This document shows, in pieces, positions 48,533-57,280 of a stretch of DNA of 64,000 nt. Under the pieces are notes generated by a model. It saw nothing but the letters and a program-made list of their open reading frames with translations. It had not been told where the DNA came from and did not search any database. Numbering within the stretch: position 1 is the stretch's first letter; each line of letters begins with the position of its first letter. A program made the translations under genes and the position numbers. The DNA lies in NCBI RefSeq assembly GCF_022919835.1, contig NZ_CP095074.1:4442001-4506000 (forward strand). Reading direction: 5' to 3'. This stretch comes from Halobacillus shinanisalinarum. Its GTDB lineage: Bacteria; Bacillota; Bacilli; Bacillales; Halobacillaceae.

Positions 48533-48565
48533 AACCGTACAGGTCTATACCCTGTACGGTTTTTA
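48533..48565 (+). terminator. spoVE terminator
   Basis: ACCGTACAGG/CCTGTACGGT with a 7-base loop and T5; it ends the mraZ-spoVE part of the cluster. Confidence 0.9.
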
Positions 48566-48679
48566 ATCTTTTTCAAAAGGTTATTCACAGTGGAATCCGT
48601 CCGATGTTAAACTAGTATTAATAGTCCTGAATAAAGCTGAAATAATTGCAAACTAGTTTTTAATTCGCATAGGGTTATG

Positions 48680-48688
48680 TGATATAAT
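48680..48688 (+). promoter_or_regulatory. Extended -10 promoter of the divIB operon
   Basis: TGATATAAT exactly matches TG-N-TATAAT, 95 bases before the divIB start and after the spoVE terminator. The -35 region is poor. Confidence 0.6.
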
Positions 48689-48782
48689 GGGAGTTGCAGA
48701 AAGTATAGAATAGGTTTACTTTATCAACTGTAGTTTCCTGCAGTGAAGCTTTCGCACATGGTAGCAAGGAGACATGCCCATT

Positions 48783-49583
48783 ATGGAAGAAAAAAAGAAA
48801 GTTGTTTCCATAGAAGACCGAATTCCCAAATTAAAACAAATTAGAAAAAAGAAAGCCAATAGACGATTAGTTCAATACTTGACTATATTATTTTTGTTAA
48901 TTGCTATTGTCGTTTATTTACAATCTCCTCTTAGTCACATTCGAACGGTTGATATAGAAGGGGATCGTCATGTTGAGGCCGATGAAATCAAAGAACTTTC
49001 CGGCATTATGGAAAATACAAATTTCTGGAAAATTGACCCTGAAAAGGTGGAAAGAAAGATCGGTTCACACAATCAGATTACAGGGGTAGAAGTCAGTCGG
49101 GAATTACCAAGTACCATCCATATTGAAGTAGAAGAAGCCGAACGAATTGGATATGTTCAAATCAATGGACAGTATCAACCTATTTTAGAAAATGGGACCC
49201 GATTGGACGTAGAAATGAATTTACCAGGTGGAGATGCACCGATTTTGAAAGGCTTTACAAAGTTAACGTATTTAAAAGAAATGTCTAAAGAATTAAAAGA
49301 ATTACCGAACAGTGTGGCTCGTTTGATCTCCGAAATTCATTGGACTCCAGAAGAGGACAATCCTTATTTGATTACTCTATATATGAATGATGGGTATGAA
49401 GTACAAGCCTCCCTTCGAACCTTCTCTAGTAAGATGCCTGCCTATCCTTCTATTGTGTCACAACTAAGCGAGGATCAGGAAGGAATCATACATATAGATG
49501 TAGGGACTTATTTTGAAGCCTATCCGACCGAGGAGAACAAGGAAGAATCAGCTGAGGAGAATGGCAATGAGAATCAGGGGTAA
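48783..49583 (+). CDS. divIB: Cell division protein DivIB/FtsQ
   Basis: 266-residue bitopic protein: basic cytoplasmic part, one helix (about residues 33-52), POTRA domain (HIRTVDIEGDRHVEADEI onward, about 55-125), beta domain and an acidic tail ending EENKEESAEENGNENQG. It stabilises FtsL/DivIC at the septum and also helps in sporulation. The AAGGAG site is only two bases from ATG 48774, so ATG 48783 is preferred. The end overlaps ylxW by 17 bases. Confidence 0.9.
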   Translation: MEEKKKVVSIEDRIPKLKQIRKKKANRRLVQYLTILFLLIAIVVYLQSPLSHIRTVDIEGDRHVEADEIKELSGIMENTNFWKIDPEKVERKIGSHNQITGVEVSRELPSTIHIEVEEAERIGYVQINGQYQPILENGTRLDVEMNLPGGDAPILKGFTKLTYLKEMSKELKELPNSVARLISEIHWTPEEDNPYLITLYMNDGYEVQASLRTFSSKMPAYPSIVSQLSEDQEGIIHIDVGTYFEAYPTEENKEESAEENGNENQG

Positions 49584-50268
49584 ATCGCTGCTGCTTTCTC
49601 TCGTTTTACTCCTTACAGGCTTTTTAGTTGCCTATAGCTATCAACAAACAAAAAACGAACCACAAATGGTTCAGCTAAATGACACGCAATGGGAAAAAGA
49701 ATATTTTTATCAGCAAAAGTTGTTAGAAATAGAACAAAGGAATAAGCAGCTGAGGGATGAACTGCGAGAAAAGCGCGGTCAGATTCAACAGTTCGAAAGC
49801 AATTTAGCTGAATCAGAACAAATGGTCGTCGATTATGTTGAGAAGAAGAAAGAACTACAGCTGTTAGCGGGAGAATTACCGGTGAAAGGCCCAGGAGTGA
49901 AGGTGACCCTTAGCGATGCCCAATATGTACCTGAAAAAGACAATATCAATAATTATATTGTCCATGAAAGCCATATCCACCTTGTAATCAATGAACTGCT
50001 GAGTGCCGGAGCAAAAGCTGTCTCGATAAACGGTCAGCGTTACTTCAGAGACAGCTATATATCCTGTACAGGCCCAGTCGTTACGGTAGATGGCATCAAA
50101 CATTCTGCCCCATTTGTCATCTCTGCGATTGGTGATTCTCACGTTTTATACTCAAGCCTTGATTTAACGCGCGGAGTCATCGATCAATTGGAAAATAAAC
50201 ATGTGGACGTTCAGCTGATGAAAGACGGGGAAGTTAAGATGGAAGCAAGATTGACATCTGAAAGGTGA
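49567..50268 (+). CDS. ylxW: DUF881 family protein YlxW
   Basis: 233-residue protein with an N-terminal signal anchor (about residues 7-24), a coiled coil (about 52-95) and a DUF881 domain (about 100-233) with VHESHIHLVINELLSAGAKAVSINGQR. The family is encoded near ftsA/ftsZ in many Firmicutes and thought to be linked to division; biochemical role unknown. ATG 49567 is seven bases after GAGGAG and lies inside divIB. Confidence 0.87.
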   Translation: MRIRGKSLLLSLVLLLTGFLVAYSYQQTKNEPQMVQLNDTQWEKEYFYQQKLLEIEQRNKQLRDELREKRGQIQQFESNLAESEQMVVDYVEKKKELQLLAGELPVKGPGVKVTLSDAQYVPEKDNINNYIVHESHIHLVINELLSAGAKAVSINGQRYFRDSYISCTGPVVTVDGIKHSAPFVISAIGDSHVLYSSLDLTRGVIDQLENKHVDVQLMKDGEVKMEARLTSER

Positions 50269-50273
50269 GCCAC

Positions 50274-50996
50274 ATGAGTAAACGGACAACATGGATAATA
50301 TCATTCATTTTTTTAGTCATTGGATTTATGATTGCCATCCAATTTCAAACGACCAATGCAGGACCTGCAAAGGATAGAGAAACGAGAGATGAATGGGAAA
50401 TAAGAGAGGCCATAGAAAGTCAGCAAGGTCAACAACAGGAGTTTTTAACAAAAGTTTCCAAAGCTGATCAAACGATTGAAAATTACCAACAGCAGAGTAA
50501 ACAACAGAAAATAGAAACACTTAAAGCTTCAATTAGTTCATTAGAACGAAAGGCTGGGTTAACGGAACAAACGGGAGCCGGAATCATGATAGAGGTTGTG
50601 CCAATTTTCGTAGAAAGTGATGAGGTACAAACCTACCCATCGATTTCACCGCAGCTATTGAGCCGATTAATAAACGATTTGAATGAGTTTGGAGCAGATG
50701 AGATCGCTATCGGAAGTGAACGGGTGACGAATTTGTCCCCAGTAAGAGGTGTGAACGGCTATACTTATGTAAATAACAGGCCTTTGCCTCCGCTTCCTGT
50801 GAAGATCACTGCTCTTGCCGATAATCCAAAAAAACTTTCTGATTATATTGAAGTGAGTCAGTCTAATGATTACTTTGCTATTGAAAATTTAGACCTTCGA
50901 ATAGAAATAAGGCAAGACATTACTTTGCCTAAATTTGAGGATCCTTTACATTTGGAAGTTTTACAAGAAGCAGAAATGGAAAAGACAGATGAATAA
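50274..50996 (+). CDS. ylxX: DUF881 family protein YlxX
   Basis: 240-residue paralogue of the preceding protein: signal anchor (about residues 8-25), coiled coil (about 40-85), DUF881 domain with LLSRLINDLNEFGADEIAIGSERV. Two DUF881 genes in tandem is the B. subtilis arrangement. ATG 50274 follows AAGGTGAG; the in-frame GTG at 50265 is inside that site. Overlaps sbp by 8 bases. Confidence 0.87.
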   Translation: MSKRTTWIISFIFLVIGFMIAIQFQTTNAGPAKDRETRDEWEIREAIESQQGQQQEFLTKVSKADQTIENYQQQSKQQKIETLKASISSLERKAGLTEQTGAGIMIEVVPIFVESDEVQTYPSISPQLLSRLINDLNEFGADEIAIGSERVTNLSPVRGVNGYTYVNNRPLPPLPVKITALADNPKKLSDYIEVSQSNDYFAIENLDLRIEIRQDITLPKFEDPLHLEVLQEAEMEKTDE

Positions 50997-51354
50997 GATG
51001 TGGCTTCCAGTGTTGTTTTTAGTTATTGGGATCACTGTTGGTTTGTTGACAGATTTGCGCGTTCCGGAAGAATATACCAAATACCTGTCTATTGCTGTTT
51101 TGGCTGCATTTGATACACTATTAGGAGGGGTTCGTGCAAACTTAGAGAAAATATTTGATGAAACAGTATTTGTGACGGGTTTTTTCGCAAATGTCACTTT
51201 GGCTGCGCTTCTAGCCTTTCTAGGAGTACAATTAGGAGTGGATTTATACCTTGCGGCTGTCTTTGCATTTGGTGTGCGGTTGTTTCAGAATATAGCCACC
51301 ATCAGAAGACACGTGATTGACCAACGGCTGATCACTCGAAAATTTGAGAAATAA
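50989..51354 (+). CDS. sbp: Small basic protein Sbp (DUF1290)
   Basis: 121-residue membrane protein with four hydrophobic segments, starting MNKMWLPVLFLVIGITVGLL, with the AAFDTLLGGVRANLE motif and a basic C-terminal tail. Known only as a small basic protein encoded before ftsA. ATG 50989 lies within the end of ylxX; ATG 50998 is a possible shorter start. Confidence 0.88.
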   Translation: MNKMWLPVLFLVIGITVGLLTDLRVPEEYTKYLSIAVLAAFDTLLGGVRANLEKIFDETVFVTGFFANVTLAALLAFLGVQLGVDLYLAAVFAFGVRLFQNIATIRRHVIDQRLITRKFEK

Positions 51355-51533
51355 AAAGGGATTCAATAAAATCTGTGGAATGCAATAAGTATACTACTTT
51401 TTTCTAAAAATAAGCTCATTTAATTACGCAAGTTATCATTTCATTTACGTTTATGTTGCAAGGATTGTTTTTTGATAGTAAATTCGATATGATTTGAGTA
51501 CTTATATGGCTTGTTACAGGAGGTGCGTCACTG

Positions 51534-52826
51534 GTGAATCAAAATGAAATATTAGTAAGCTTAGATATAGGAACGAGTCGAATTAAAGTCATTATTGGAG
51601 AAGTGATGAATGATTCTCTAAATATAATTGGTGTGGGATCATCCAAATCAAATGGTATGAAAAAAGGTGCCATTGTTGATATTGATCAAACGGTTCATTC
51701 AATTAAATCTGCAGTAGAACAAGCAGAACGAATGGTAGATATGAAGGTTGACCGTGTCGTTGTTGGTGTCAATGGTAATCATGTCCAACTTCAGCCGTGT
51801 CATGGTGTTGTAGCTGTTTCAAGTGAGTCGCGGGAGATTGGTGATGAGGATATAACGAGAGTAATTGATGCTGCTCAGGTGGTCTCTGTACCTCCTGAAC
51901 GTGAAATTATCGATGTAATCCCGCAGCAGTTTATCGTTGACGGACAAGATGAAATCACAGATCCAAGGGGAATGATCGGTGTTCGTCTAGAAATGGAAGG
52001 CATGATTATTACATGTGCTAAAACCGTTTTACATAATACATTAAAATGTGTTGAACGAGCCGGTCTAGAGGTACTGGATGTATGCCTGCAGCCGCTCGCT
52101 ACAGGAACCATTTCCCTGTCTATGGATGAAACGAATTTGGGTGTCGCGTTAGTTGATGTAGGCGGCGGTTCTACAACAGTGTCTATTTTTGAAGAAGGAC
52201 ACTTAAAAGGGACAAGCATGCTGCCGTATGGCGGAGATAACCTTACGAAGGACTTGTCCATTGGGTTAAGAACTTCTACCGAAGAAGCTGAGAAAGTAAA
52301 AATCGATCATGGTCATGCTTTTTTTGATGATGCAAATGAGGAAGAGACTTTTTCTGTCACGATTATTGGAAGTAATCGCGAACAATCATTCAATCAACTG
52401 CAAATCTCTGATATGATTGAAGCAAGGTTGGAAGAAGTCCTTGTTTTTGCTGCACAAGAGCTGCAGCGTATGGGTGTAAGAGAGTTACCAGGAGGCTTTG
52501 TGCTTACTGGCGGAGCGATGAATATGCCTGGTGTCTTGGAGTTGGCACAGGATGTTTTTCATTCAAATGTCCGTTTAGCGATTCCAGATTATATTGGAGT
52601 GCGTGAACCGCAATATACAAGTGGTGTCGGAATATTGCAATTCGCTTACCGTAATGCGAAAATACAAGGGAAAGAGTTATTTCCCTCTGTTTCTATGAGT
52701 TATGAACAACCTGCTCCTAAAAAACAGAAGCGGTCAGTGAAGCAGCCAAAAGAAGAAACGGAAAAACCGGAAAAAAAGAAAAAAGAGTCAGGTTTCCAAA
52801 ACCTATTAAAGTACTTTTTTGATTAA
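51534..52826 (+). CDS. ftsA: Cell division protein FtsA
   Basis: 430-residue actin-fold ATPase that tethers FtsZ to the membrane. Phosphate-binding motifs LVSLDIGTSRIKVIIGE and GVALVDVGGGSTTVSIFE, and the GGFVLTGGAMNMPG motif, are intact. After a Lys/Glu-rich linker (about 385-418) the C-terminus SGFQNLLKYFFD is the amphipathic membrane-targeting helix. GTG 51534 follows AGGAGGTG. Likely co-transcribed with ftsZ. Confidence 0.96.
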   Translation: MNQNEILVSLDIGTSRIKVIIGEVMNDSLNIIGVGSSKSNGMKKGAIVDIDQTVHSIKSAVEQAERMVDMKVDRVVVGVNGNHVQLQPCHGVVAVSSESREIGDEDITRVIDAAQVVSVPPEREIIDVIPQQFIVDGQDEITDPRGMIGVRLEMEGMIITCAKTVLHNTLKCVERAGLEVLDVCLQPLATGTISLSMDETNLGVALVDVGGGSTTVSIFEEGHLKGTSMLPYGGDNLTKDLSIGLRTSTEEAEKVKIDHGHAFFDDANEEETFSVTIIGSNREQSFNQLQISDMIEARLEEVLVFAAQELQRMGVRELPGGFVLTGGAMNMPGVLELAQDVFHSNVRLAIPDYIGVREPQYTSGVGILQFAYRNAKIQGKELFPSVSMSYEQPAPKKQKRSVKQPKEETEKPEKKKKESGFQNLLKYFFD

Positions 52827-52900
52827 TGGAACAAGAAATGATCGATGGGAACGTTCAACATAGTAAATCTTGTAATCTTGTGTATTAGGAGGAACGGAAG

Positions 52901-54055
52901 ATGTTAGATTTTGATACGAGTATGGATTCACTAGCAACAATCAAAGTAATTGGTGTTGGCGGCGGCGGAAGCAATGCCGTTAACCGAATGATCGAGCATG
53001 GTGTTCAAGGAGTAGAGTTTATAGCAGTCAACACAGACGCACAGGCTTTGAATCTATCAAAAGCTGAAGTGAAAATGCAGATTGGCGGGAAACTAACCCG
53101 TGGACTTGGCGCTGGGGCTAACCCGGAAGTAGGGCGTAAAGCAGCAGAAGAAAGTAAAGAACAGCTAGAAGAAGCACTGCAAGGGGCCGATATGGTCTTT
53201 GTAACAGCTGGAATGGGCGGAGGTACCGGTACAGGTGCCGCACCTGTCATAGCTCAAGTAGCGAAAGAAATAGGGGCATTAACTGTAGGCATTGTTACTC
53301 GTCCGTTTACATTTGAGGGGCGCAAGCGTGCTACGCAGGCTACAGGTGGAATTGAAGGACTAAAAGGCAGTGTGGATACGTTAATCGTCATTCCAAACGA
53401 CCGTTTGTTGGAAATCGTTGACAAAAACACACCGATGCTTGAGGCCTTCCGTGAAGCAGATAATGTGCTGCGTCAAGGTGTACAAGGGATCTCAGAATTA
53501 ATTGCGGTTCCTGGTCTTATTAACGTTGACTTTGCCGATGTAAAAACAATCATGGTTGATAAAGGTTCTGCACTGATGGGAATAGGCATTGCCACAGGTG
53601 AGAGCCGTGCAGCAGAAGCAGCTAAGAAAGCTATCTCTTCTCCGTTGCTTGAGACATCTATCGATGGTGCCCACGGTGTACTTATGAATATCAGTGGTGG
53701 AGCAAACTTGAGTCTTTATGAGGTTCAAGAGGCTGCAGATATTGTAACCTCTGCTGCAGATGAAGAGGTAAACGTGATCTTTGGTTCCGTCATTAATGAG
53801 AATCTTAAAGATGAAATTGTTGTAACAGTTATTGCAACTGGGTTCGATGAGGCACAACTTGCCGAGGCTCAGAAAAAACCTCGTGGCAGTATGATGAATC
53901 AAACGAAGCCAGCTCCGCAAGAGCGTGTACGTGAAGAACAACCTCAGCAGTCACGTCGGGAGACTTCACATCAAGCACCACCTAAGCAAACTCCACAAGA
54001 AGAAGACACACTAGATATTCCAACGTTTTTACGTAATCGTAATCGTCGTAGATAA
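52901..54055 (+). CDS. ftsZ: Cell division GTPase FtsZ
   Basis: 384-residue tubulin homologue that forms the division ring. The tubulin signature [13 protein letters not shown] is at about residues 104-116; the nucleotide-binding N-terminal [13 protein letters not shown] and the T7 loop FADVKTIM follow the family. A Gln/Pro-rich linker (about 325-368) leads to the C-terminal peptide [16 protein letters not shown], which binds FtsA and SepF. ATG 52901 follows AGGAGG. Confidence 0.97.
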   Translation: MLDFDTSMDSLATIKVIGVGGGGSNAVNRMIEHGVQGVEFIAVNTDAQALNLSKAEVKMQIGGKLTRGLGAGANPEVGRKAAEESKEQLEEALQGADMVFVTAGMGGGTGTGAAPVIAQVAKEIGALTVGIVTRPFTFEGRKRATQATGGIEGLKGSVDTLIVIPNDRLLEIVDKNTPMLEAFREADNVLRQGVQGISELIAVPGLINVDFADVKTIMVDKGSALMGIGIATGESRAAEAAKKAISSPLLETSIDGAHGVLMNISGGANLSLYEVQEAADIVTSAADEEVNVIFGSVINENLKDEIVVTVIATGFDEAQLAEAQKKPRGSMMNQTKPAPQERVREEQPQQSRRETSHQAPPKQTPQEEDTLDIPTFLRNRNRRR

Positions 54056-54067
54056 AGTAAGTTTGAG

Positions 54068-54099
54068 AACCGCTGTCCTGAAAGGGGCAGCGGTTTTTT
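54068..54099 (+). terminator. ftsAZ terminator
   Basis: AACCGCTG/CAGCGGTT stem followed by T6. Confidence 0.88.
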
Positions 54100-54141
54100 G
54101 TCGTCCAGGAAATTATAAAATAATTGCATATGGATAAGCTC

Positions 54142-54307
54142 ACATGAAGTTAGCCACATCCAGCTCCAGCGCGCAAGACACGAAAGACTAGTCAATCGCC
54201 ACCGTGGCCCCACAGGACGTGGGGTAGTTCGGCGTTGAAACAGGACGTTTCGGTTTTAGCCGAACTTCCACTGTCGTGTCTACCGGGGCGCCCCGCGCTT
54301 TTGTTCT
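54142..54307 (-). repeat. Hairpin repeat family, copy B
   Basis: 166 bases, inverted relative to copy A. Read on the reverse strand it begins AGAACAAAAGCG and ends GAGCTGGATGTGGCTAAC. The hairpin CCCCAC-GTCCT-GTGGGG lies at 54208-54224. AGACACGA and TCGTGTCT near the ends can pair, closing a large stem. Confidence 0.82.
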
Positions 54308-54350
54308 AGTTAAGGAAGCTAAAATAACTACACAGCAGTCATTTTGTTAT

Positions 54351-54510
54351 GGGCATTTACTGGAAATGTGCAATTAATCGCTGATACATGCAATTAATTG
54401 ATTTTTTGTGCAATTAACTATAATTTTGCGCAATTAATTTGTCGTAAATAAAGTTGGCCACAATATTGTTTACATAATATAATTACTGCGCACTTAATCG
54501 CTATGATTGT
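54351..54510. repeat. 20-bp-phased CAATTAA array upstream of spoIIGA
   Basis: CAATTAA starts at 54371, 54391, 54411 and 54431, exactly 20 bases apart. Three periods later, at 54491, CACTTAATCGCT repeats the first unit (CAATTAATCGCT) with one change. Between them the phase is kept but the word is lost. It lies 155-315 bases before spoIIGA. Too degenerate for CRISPR or a simple tandem repeat. Confidence 0.7.
54438..54446 (+). promoter_or_regulatory. Candidate Spo0A box
   Basis: TTTGTCGTA, 8 of 9 matches to TTTGTCRAA; further boxes at 54542 and 54598. Confidence 0.35.
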
Positions 54511-54541
54511 TCCATATCCTCTCTTATAATCACACTTAAAC

Positions 54542-54550
54542 TTTCTCGAA
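54542..54550 (+). promoter_or_regulatory. Candidate Spo0A box
   Basis: TTTCTCGAA, 8 of 9 matches to TTTGTCRAA, about 50 bases before the -35 box of the spoIIG promoter. Confidence 0.45.
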
Positions 54551-54598
54551 AAACACTAGACAGAATCTAACAAAACTAGCTTGGAATCCGTTCATAAT

Positions 54599-54632
54599 CT
54601 GACAGACTTTTTACATAGACAGGCATTATACT
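54599..54632 (+). promoter_or_regulatory. spoIIG promoter with 22-bp spacer
   Basis: CTGACA (54599-54604) and TATACT (54627-54632) are separated by 22 bases, the unusual spacing of the B. subtilis spoIIG promoter that Spo0A~P activates. A weak inverted 0A box (TCTGACAGA, 54598-54606) overlaps the -35, as in B. subtilis. Confidence 0.65.
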
Positions 54633-54665
54633 GACTAGTAAATAAATAAGAGAGGAGAGGGGAGG

Positions 54666-55574
54666 ATTTACCTTGATGCTGTATGGACATTAAATGTATT
54701 CATGGATGGAATGATTTTATACTTAACTCAAGGGCTAACAAGGGCGAAGACTACGAATAAAAGGCTGTTTGCGGCAGCACTTTTTGCTTCATGTATTGTG
54801 CCGATAACGGTGTTAATGCCGAACGTGTGGTTAACTTCAGCTATTGGGAAGTTATTCTTTTCGCTTATTATCATTTATATTGCATTCTCTGTTAAGTCTA
54901 TTCAATCTTTTTTAATCCAATGGTTGACGTTTTATTTTGTAACCTTTGCTATTGGCGGGGGACTGCTGGGAATTCACTTTTTTCTAAACAGTCATATCGA
55001 ATTCGATGGAAGCAGTATGATTACCTTTTCTTCAGGTTATGGGGACCCTGTTAGCTGGGTGTTTGTGTGTGTAGGCTTTCCTGTGTCATGGGTATTTACA
55101 AAGTGGCGTATGGAGCAAGTTCAGGCTCACCAGATGAAGGTTGAGGATTTATACAATGTCACGATACGTTTTAACGGGAAAAAGGTGGACTGCACTGGTT
55201 TAGTGGATAGTGGAAATCAGCTGATCGATCCTATTAGTAAGAAGATGGTTTTTTTAGCTGACCTTCACGTTTGGCGGCAGCTTCTTCCGGATCAGGAACT
55301 GGAATTTCTCAAGTCAGATCAAGTTTATGATCACTTGGAGGATTTATCTCCTGCCATCCAATCAGCACTAAGGATCGTTCCCTTTCAAGGGGCAGGTTCA
55401 CTGGGGCAGCTTATGGTTACGTTTACCGTCGAATCCATTACTATTCATACAAAAGATGGACAGCTAAAGGTAGATCGGCCGCTCCTAGGTATTCAACATC
55501 ATGATTTGACACATGATCAAATGTATCAAATTTTAATTCATCCACATGCTTCGTTAAAAGGAATTACGGCATAG
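54666..55574 (+). CDS. spoIIGA: Sigma-E processing protease SpoIIGA
   Basis: Membrane aspartic protease that cleaves pro-sigma-E. The conserved N-terminus [12 protein letters not shown] is encoded from 54666, but no ATG, GTG or TTG is in frame before 54702. The first codon of that block is ATT, eight bases after AGGAG. I therefore place the start at ATT 54666 (302 residues; B. subtilis has 309). ATG 54702 would remove the first 12 residues. About five membrane helices in the first 150 residues, then the protease domain with the catalytic Asp in [11 protein letters not shown] (about residue 181). 19 bases before sigE. Confidence 0.85.
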   Translation: MYLDAVWTLNVFMDGMILYLTQGLTRAKTTNKRLFAAALFASCIVPITVLMPNVWLTSAIGKLFFSLIIIYIAFSVKSIQSFLIQWLTFYFVTFAIGGGLLGIHFFLNSHIEFDGSSMITFSSGYGDPVSWVFVCVGFPVSWVFTKWRMEQVQAHQMKVEDLYNVTIRFNGKKVDCTGLVDSGNQLIDPISKKMVFLADLHVWRQLLPDQELEFLKSDQVYDHLEDLSPAIQSALRIVPFQGAGSLGQLMVTFTVESITIHTKDGQLKVDRPLLGIQHHDLTHDQMYQILIHPHASLKGITA

Positions 55575-55593
55575 TGAAGGGGGAAGAAATCAA

Positions 55594-56310
55594 ATGAAGT
55601 GGAAGTTTAGACTAAAACTATGGATTTATAAATTATTAATCAAGCTAGGCATTAAGCAAAAAGAAATTTATTACATTGGCGGAAGTGAGGCATTGCCACC
55701 GCCGCTATCACGGGAAGAGGAAAAAGAATTACTCGAGCTTTTGCCAAAAGGGGATAAGGCTGCACGTGCGATGCTGATCGAACGAAACTTACGTCTTGTC
55801 GTCTACATTGCTCGCAAATTTGAAAACACCGGGCTGAATATAGAGGATTTAATCAGTATAGGTACGATCGGTCTAATCAAGGCCGTCAACACCTTTGATC
55901 CGGAGAAAAAGATCAAGCTTGCGACTTATGCTTCAAGATGTATCGAAAATGAAATTCTTATGCATCTTCGCAAAAGCAACAAGTTGAAAACGGAAGTATC
56001 TTTTGATGAGCCATTAAATGTCGACTGGGATGGGAATGAGCTTCTGCTTTCAGATATTCTTGGTACAGAGGAAGATTTAATCACCAAAGGGATGGAAAAG
56101 AAAGTAGACAAAACGCTACTTAAGTCCGCACTTCAGCATCTCAATGATCGTGAGAAAGAAATTATGGAGCTTCGGTTTGGTTTAATCGGAAAAAAAGAAA
56201 AAACTCAAAAAGATGTCGCCGATATGATGGGGATCTCTCAGTCCTATATATCAAGGCTTGAGAAGAAAATCATCCGTCGTTTACAAAGGGAATTTGATAA
56301 AATGGTGTAA
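55594..56310 (+). CDS. sigE: RNA polymerase sigma-E precursor
   Basis: 238-residue mother-cell sigma factor made as an inactive pro-protein. The basic amphipathic pro-sequence (about residues 1-27, [14 protein letters not shown]) is removed by SpoIIGA near [16 protein letters not shown]. Region 2 ([39 protein letters not shown]) and region 4 ([22 protein letters not shown]) are complete. ATG 55594 follows AAGGGGG; same operon as spoIIGA. Confidence 0.97.
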   Translation: MKWKFRLKLWIYKLLIKLGIKQKEIYYIGGSEALPPPLSREEEKELLELLPKGDKAARAMLIERNLRLVVYIARKFENTGLNIEDLISIGTIGLIKAVNTFDPEKKIKLATYASRCIENEILMHLRKSNKLKTEVSFDEPLNVDWDGNELLLSDILGTEEDLITKGMEKKVDKTLLKSALQHLNDREKEIMELRFGLIGKKEKTQKDVADMMGISQSYISRLEKKIIRRLQREFDKMV

Positions 56311-56330
56311 ATTTTCTTCCATGTGGTCAT

Positions 56331-56359
56331 GCATAATTTTTCCTTCCAAGGAGATACTG
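56331..56359 (+). promoter_or_regulatory. Candidate forespore promoter of sigG
   Basis: GCATA (56331-56335), 16-base spacer and GATACTGA (56352-56359) resemble sigma-F/sigma-G promoters. sigG of B. subtilis is transcribed by these forms. Confidence 0.35.
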
Positions 56360-56363
56360 AAAA

Positions 56364-56373
56364 CTGATATCAG
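56364..56373 (+). promoter_or_regulatory. Leader palindrome next to sigG ribosome site
   Basis: Perfect palindrome CTGATATCAG ending eight bases before the GGGAGG ribosome site, extendable by GA/TC-like bases. Leader structure has been reported to damp sigG translation in B. subtilis. Confidence 0.35.
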
Positions 56374-56393
56374 CTTCTTGGGAGGGTCTTACA

Positions 56394-57173
56394 TTGACAC
56401 GTCATAAAGTAGTAATATGTGGTGTAGATACATCAAAGCTTCCTGTACTTAAAAATAAAGAAATGCGGGCCCTGTTTGAACGAATGCAAAGTGGAGATGA
56501 GTTTGCTCGTGAAGATCTTGTTAACGGAAATTTGAGACTCGTCTTATCAGTCATTCAACGGTTTAATAATCGCGGCGAATATGGGGATGACTTGTTCCAG
56601 GTTGGCTGCATAGGATTGATGAAATCGATTGATAATTTTGACCTTGGTCATAATGTGAAATTTTCTACCTATGCTGTTCCAATGATCATCGGTGAAATCC
56701 GCCGTTACTTACGGGACAATAATCCAATTCGTGTCTCTCGCTCGCTACGGGATACGGCGTACAAAGCTCTACAAATGCGCGAAAAAATAATAAGTGAAAC
56801 ATCAAAGGATCCCGCTCCTAGCGAGATTGCTGAGAAGATGGGTGTTCCTCATGAAGATGTGGTATTTGCTATGGATGCTATTCAAGATCCCGTTTCATTA
56901 TTTGAGCCGATTTACAATGATGGCGGTGATCCTATTTTTGTTGTCGATCAGTTGAAGGATGATCGCGAGAAAGATTCGAATTGGTTGGACGAGCTGTCAT
57001 TAAGAGAAGGTATGAAAAAACTTAATGATCGAGAAAAAATGATCCTAACGAAACGATTCTTTCAAGGAAAAACACAAATGGAAGTTGCAGATGAAATAGG
57101 GATATCACAAGCTCAAGTTTCAAGGCTTGAGAAAGCAGCTATTAAAGAAATGAATTCATCCATGTTTCAATAA
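56394..57173 (+). CDS. sigG: RNA polymerase sigma-G
   Basis: 259-residue late forespore sigma factor. It begins TRHKVVICGVDTSKLPVLKN, the sigma-G mark, has regions 2 to 4 complete (KFSTYAVPMIIGEIRRYLRD; MEVADEIGISQAQVSRLEK), and is the usual length. The start is TTG 56394 after GGGAGGG, a weak initiator. It has its own terminator. Confidence 0.97.
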   Translation: MTRHKVVICGVDTSKLPVLKNKEMRALFERMQSGDEFAREDLVNGNLRLVLSVIQRFNNRGEYGDDLFQVGCIGLMKSIDNFDLGHNVKFSTYAVPMIIGEIRRYLRDNNPIRVSRSLRDTAYKALQMREKIISETSKDPAPSEIAEKMGVPHEDVVFAMDAIQDPVSLFEPIYNDGGDPIFVVDQLKDDREKDSNWLDELSLREGMKKLNDREKMILTKRFFQGKTQMEVADEIGISQAQVSRLEKAAIKEMNSSMFQ

Positions 57174-57182
57174 GTTCAAGGC

Positions 57183-57219
57183 AAAACGCCGCTTGCAATT
57201 TTATGCAAGCGGCGTTTTC
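57183..57219 (+). terminator. sigG terminator
   Basis: 15-bp perfect stem AAAACGCCGCTTGCA/TGCAAGCGGCGTTTT. Confidence 0.92.
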
Positions 57220-57280
57220 TTGTTGTTAAAAGAAAGTGTTCCGCTTCTTCTGCATATACTCTACAAAGGAGTGGTTAACG

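Noticed and set aside
53498..53941. 147-codon open frame on the reverse strand of ftsZ
   Set aside because: Cys/Ser-rich shadow protein within ftsZ coding sequence.
54371..54510. CRISPR array
   Set aside because: Units share only 7-12 bases, there are no constant repeats of 24 or more bases and no cas genes.
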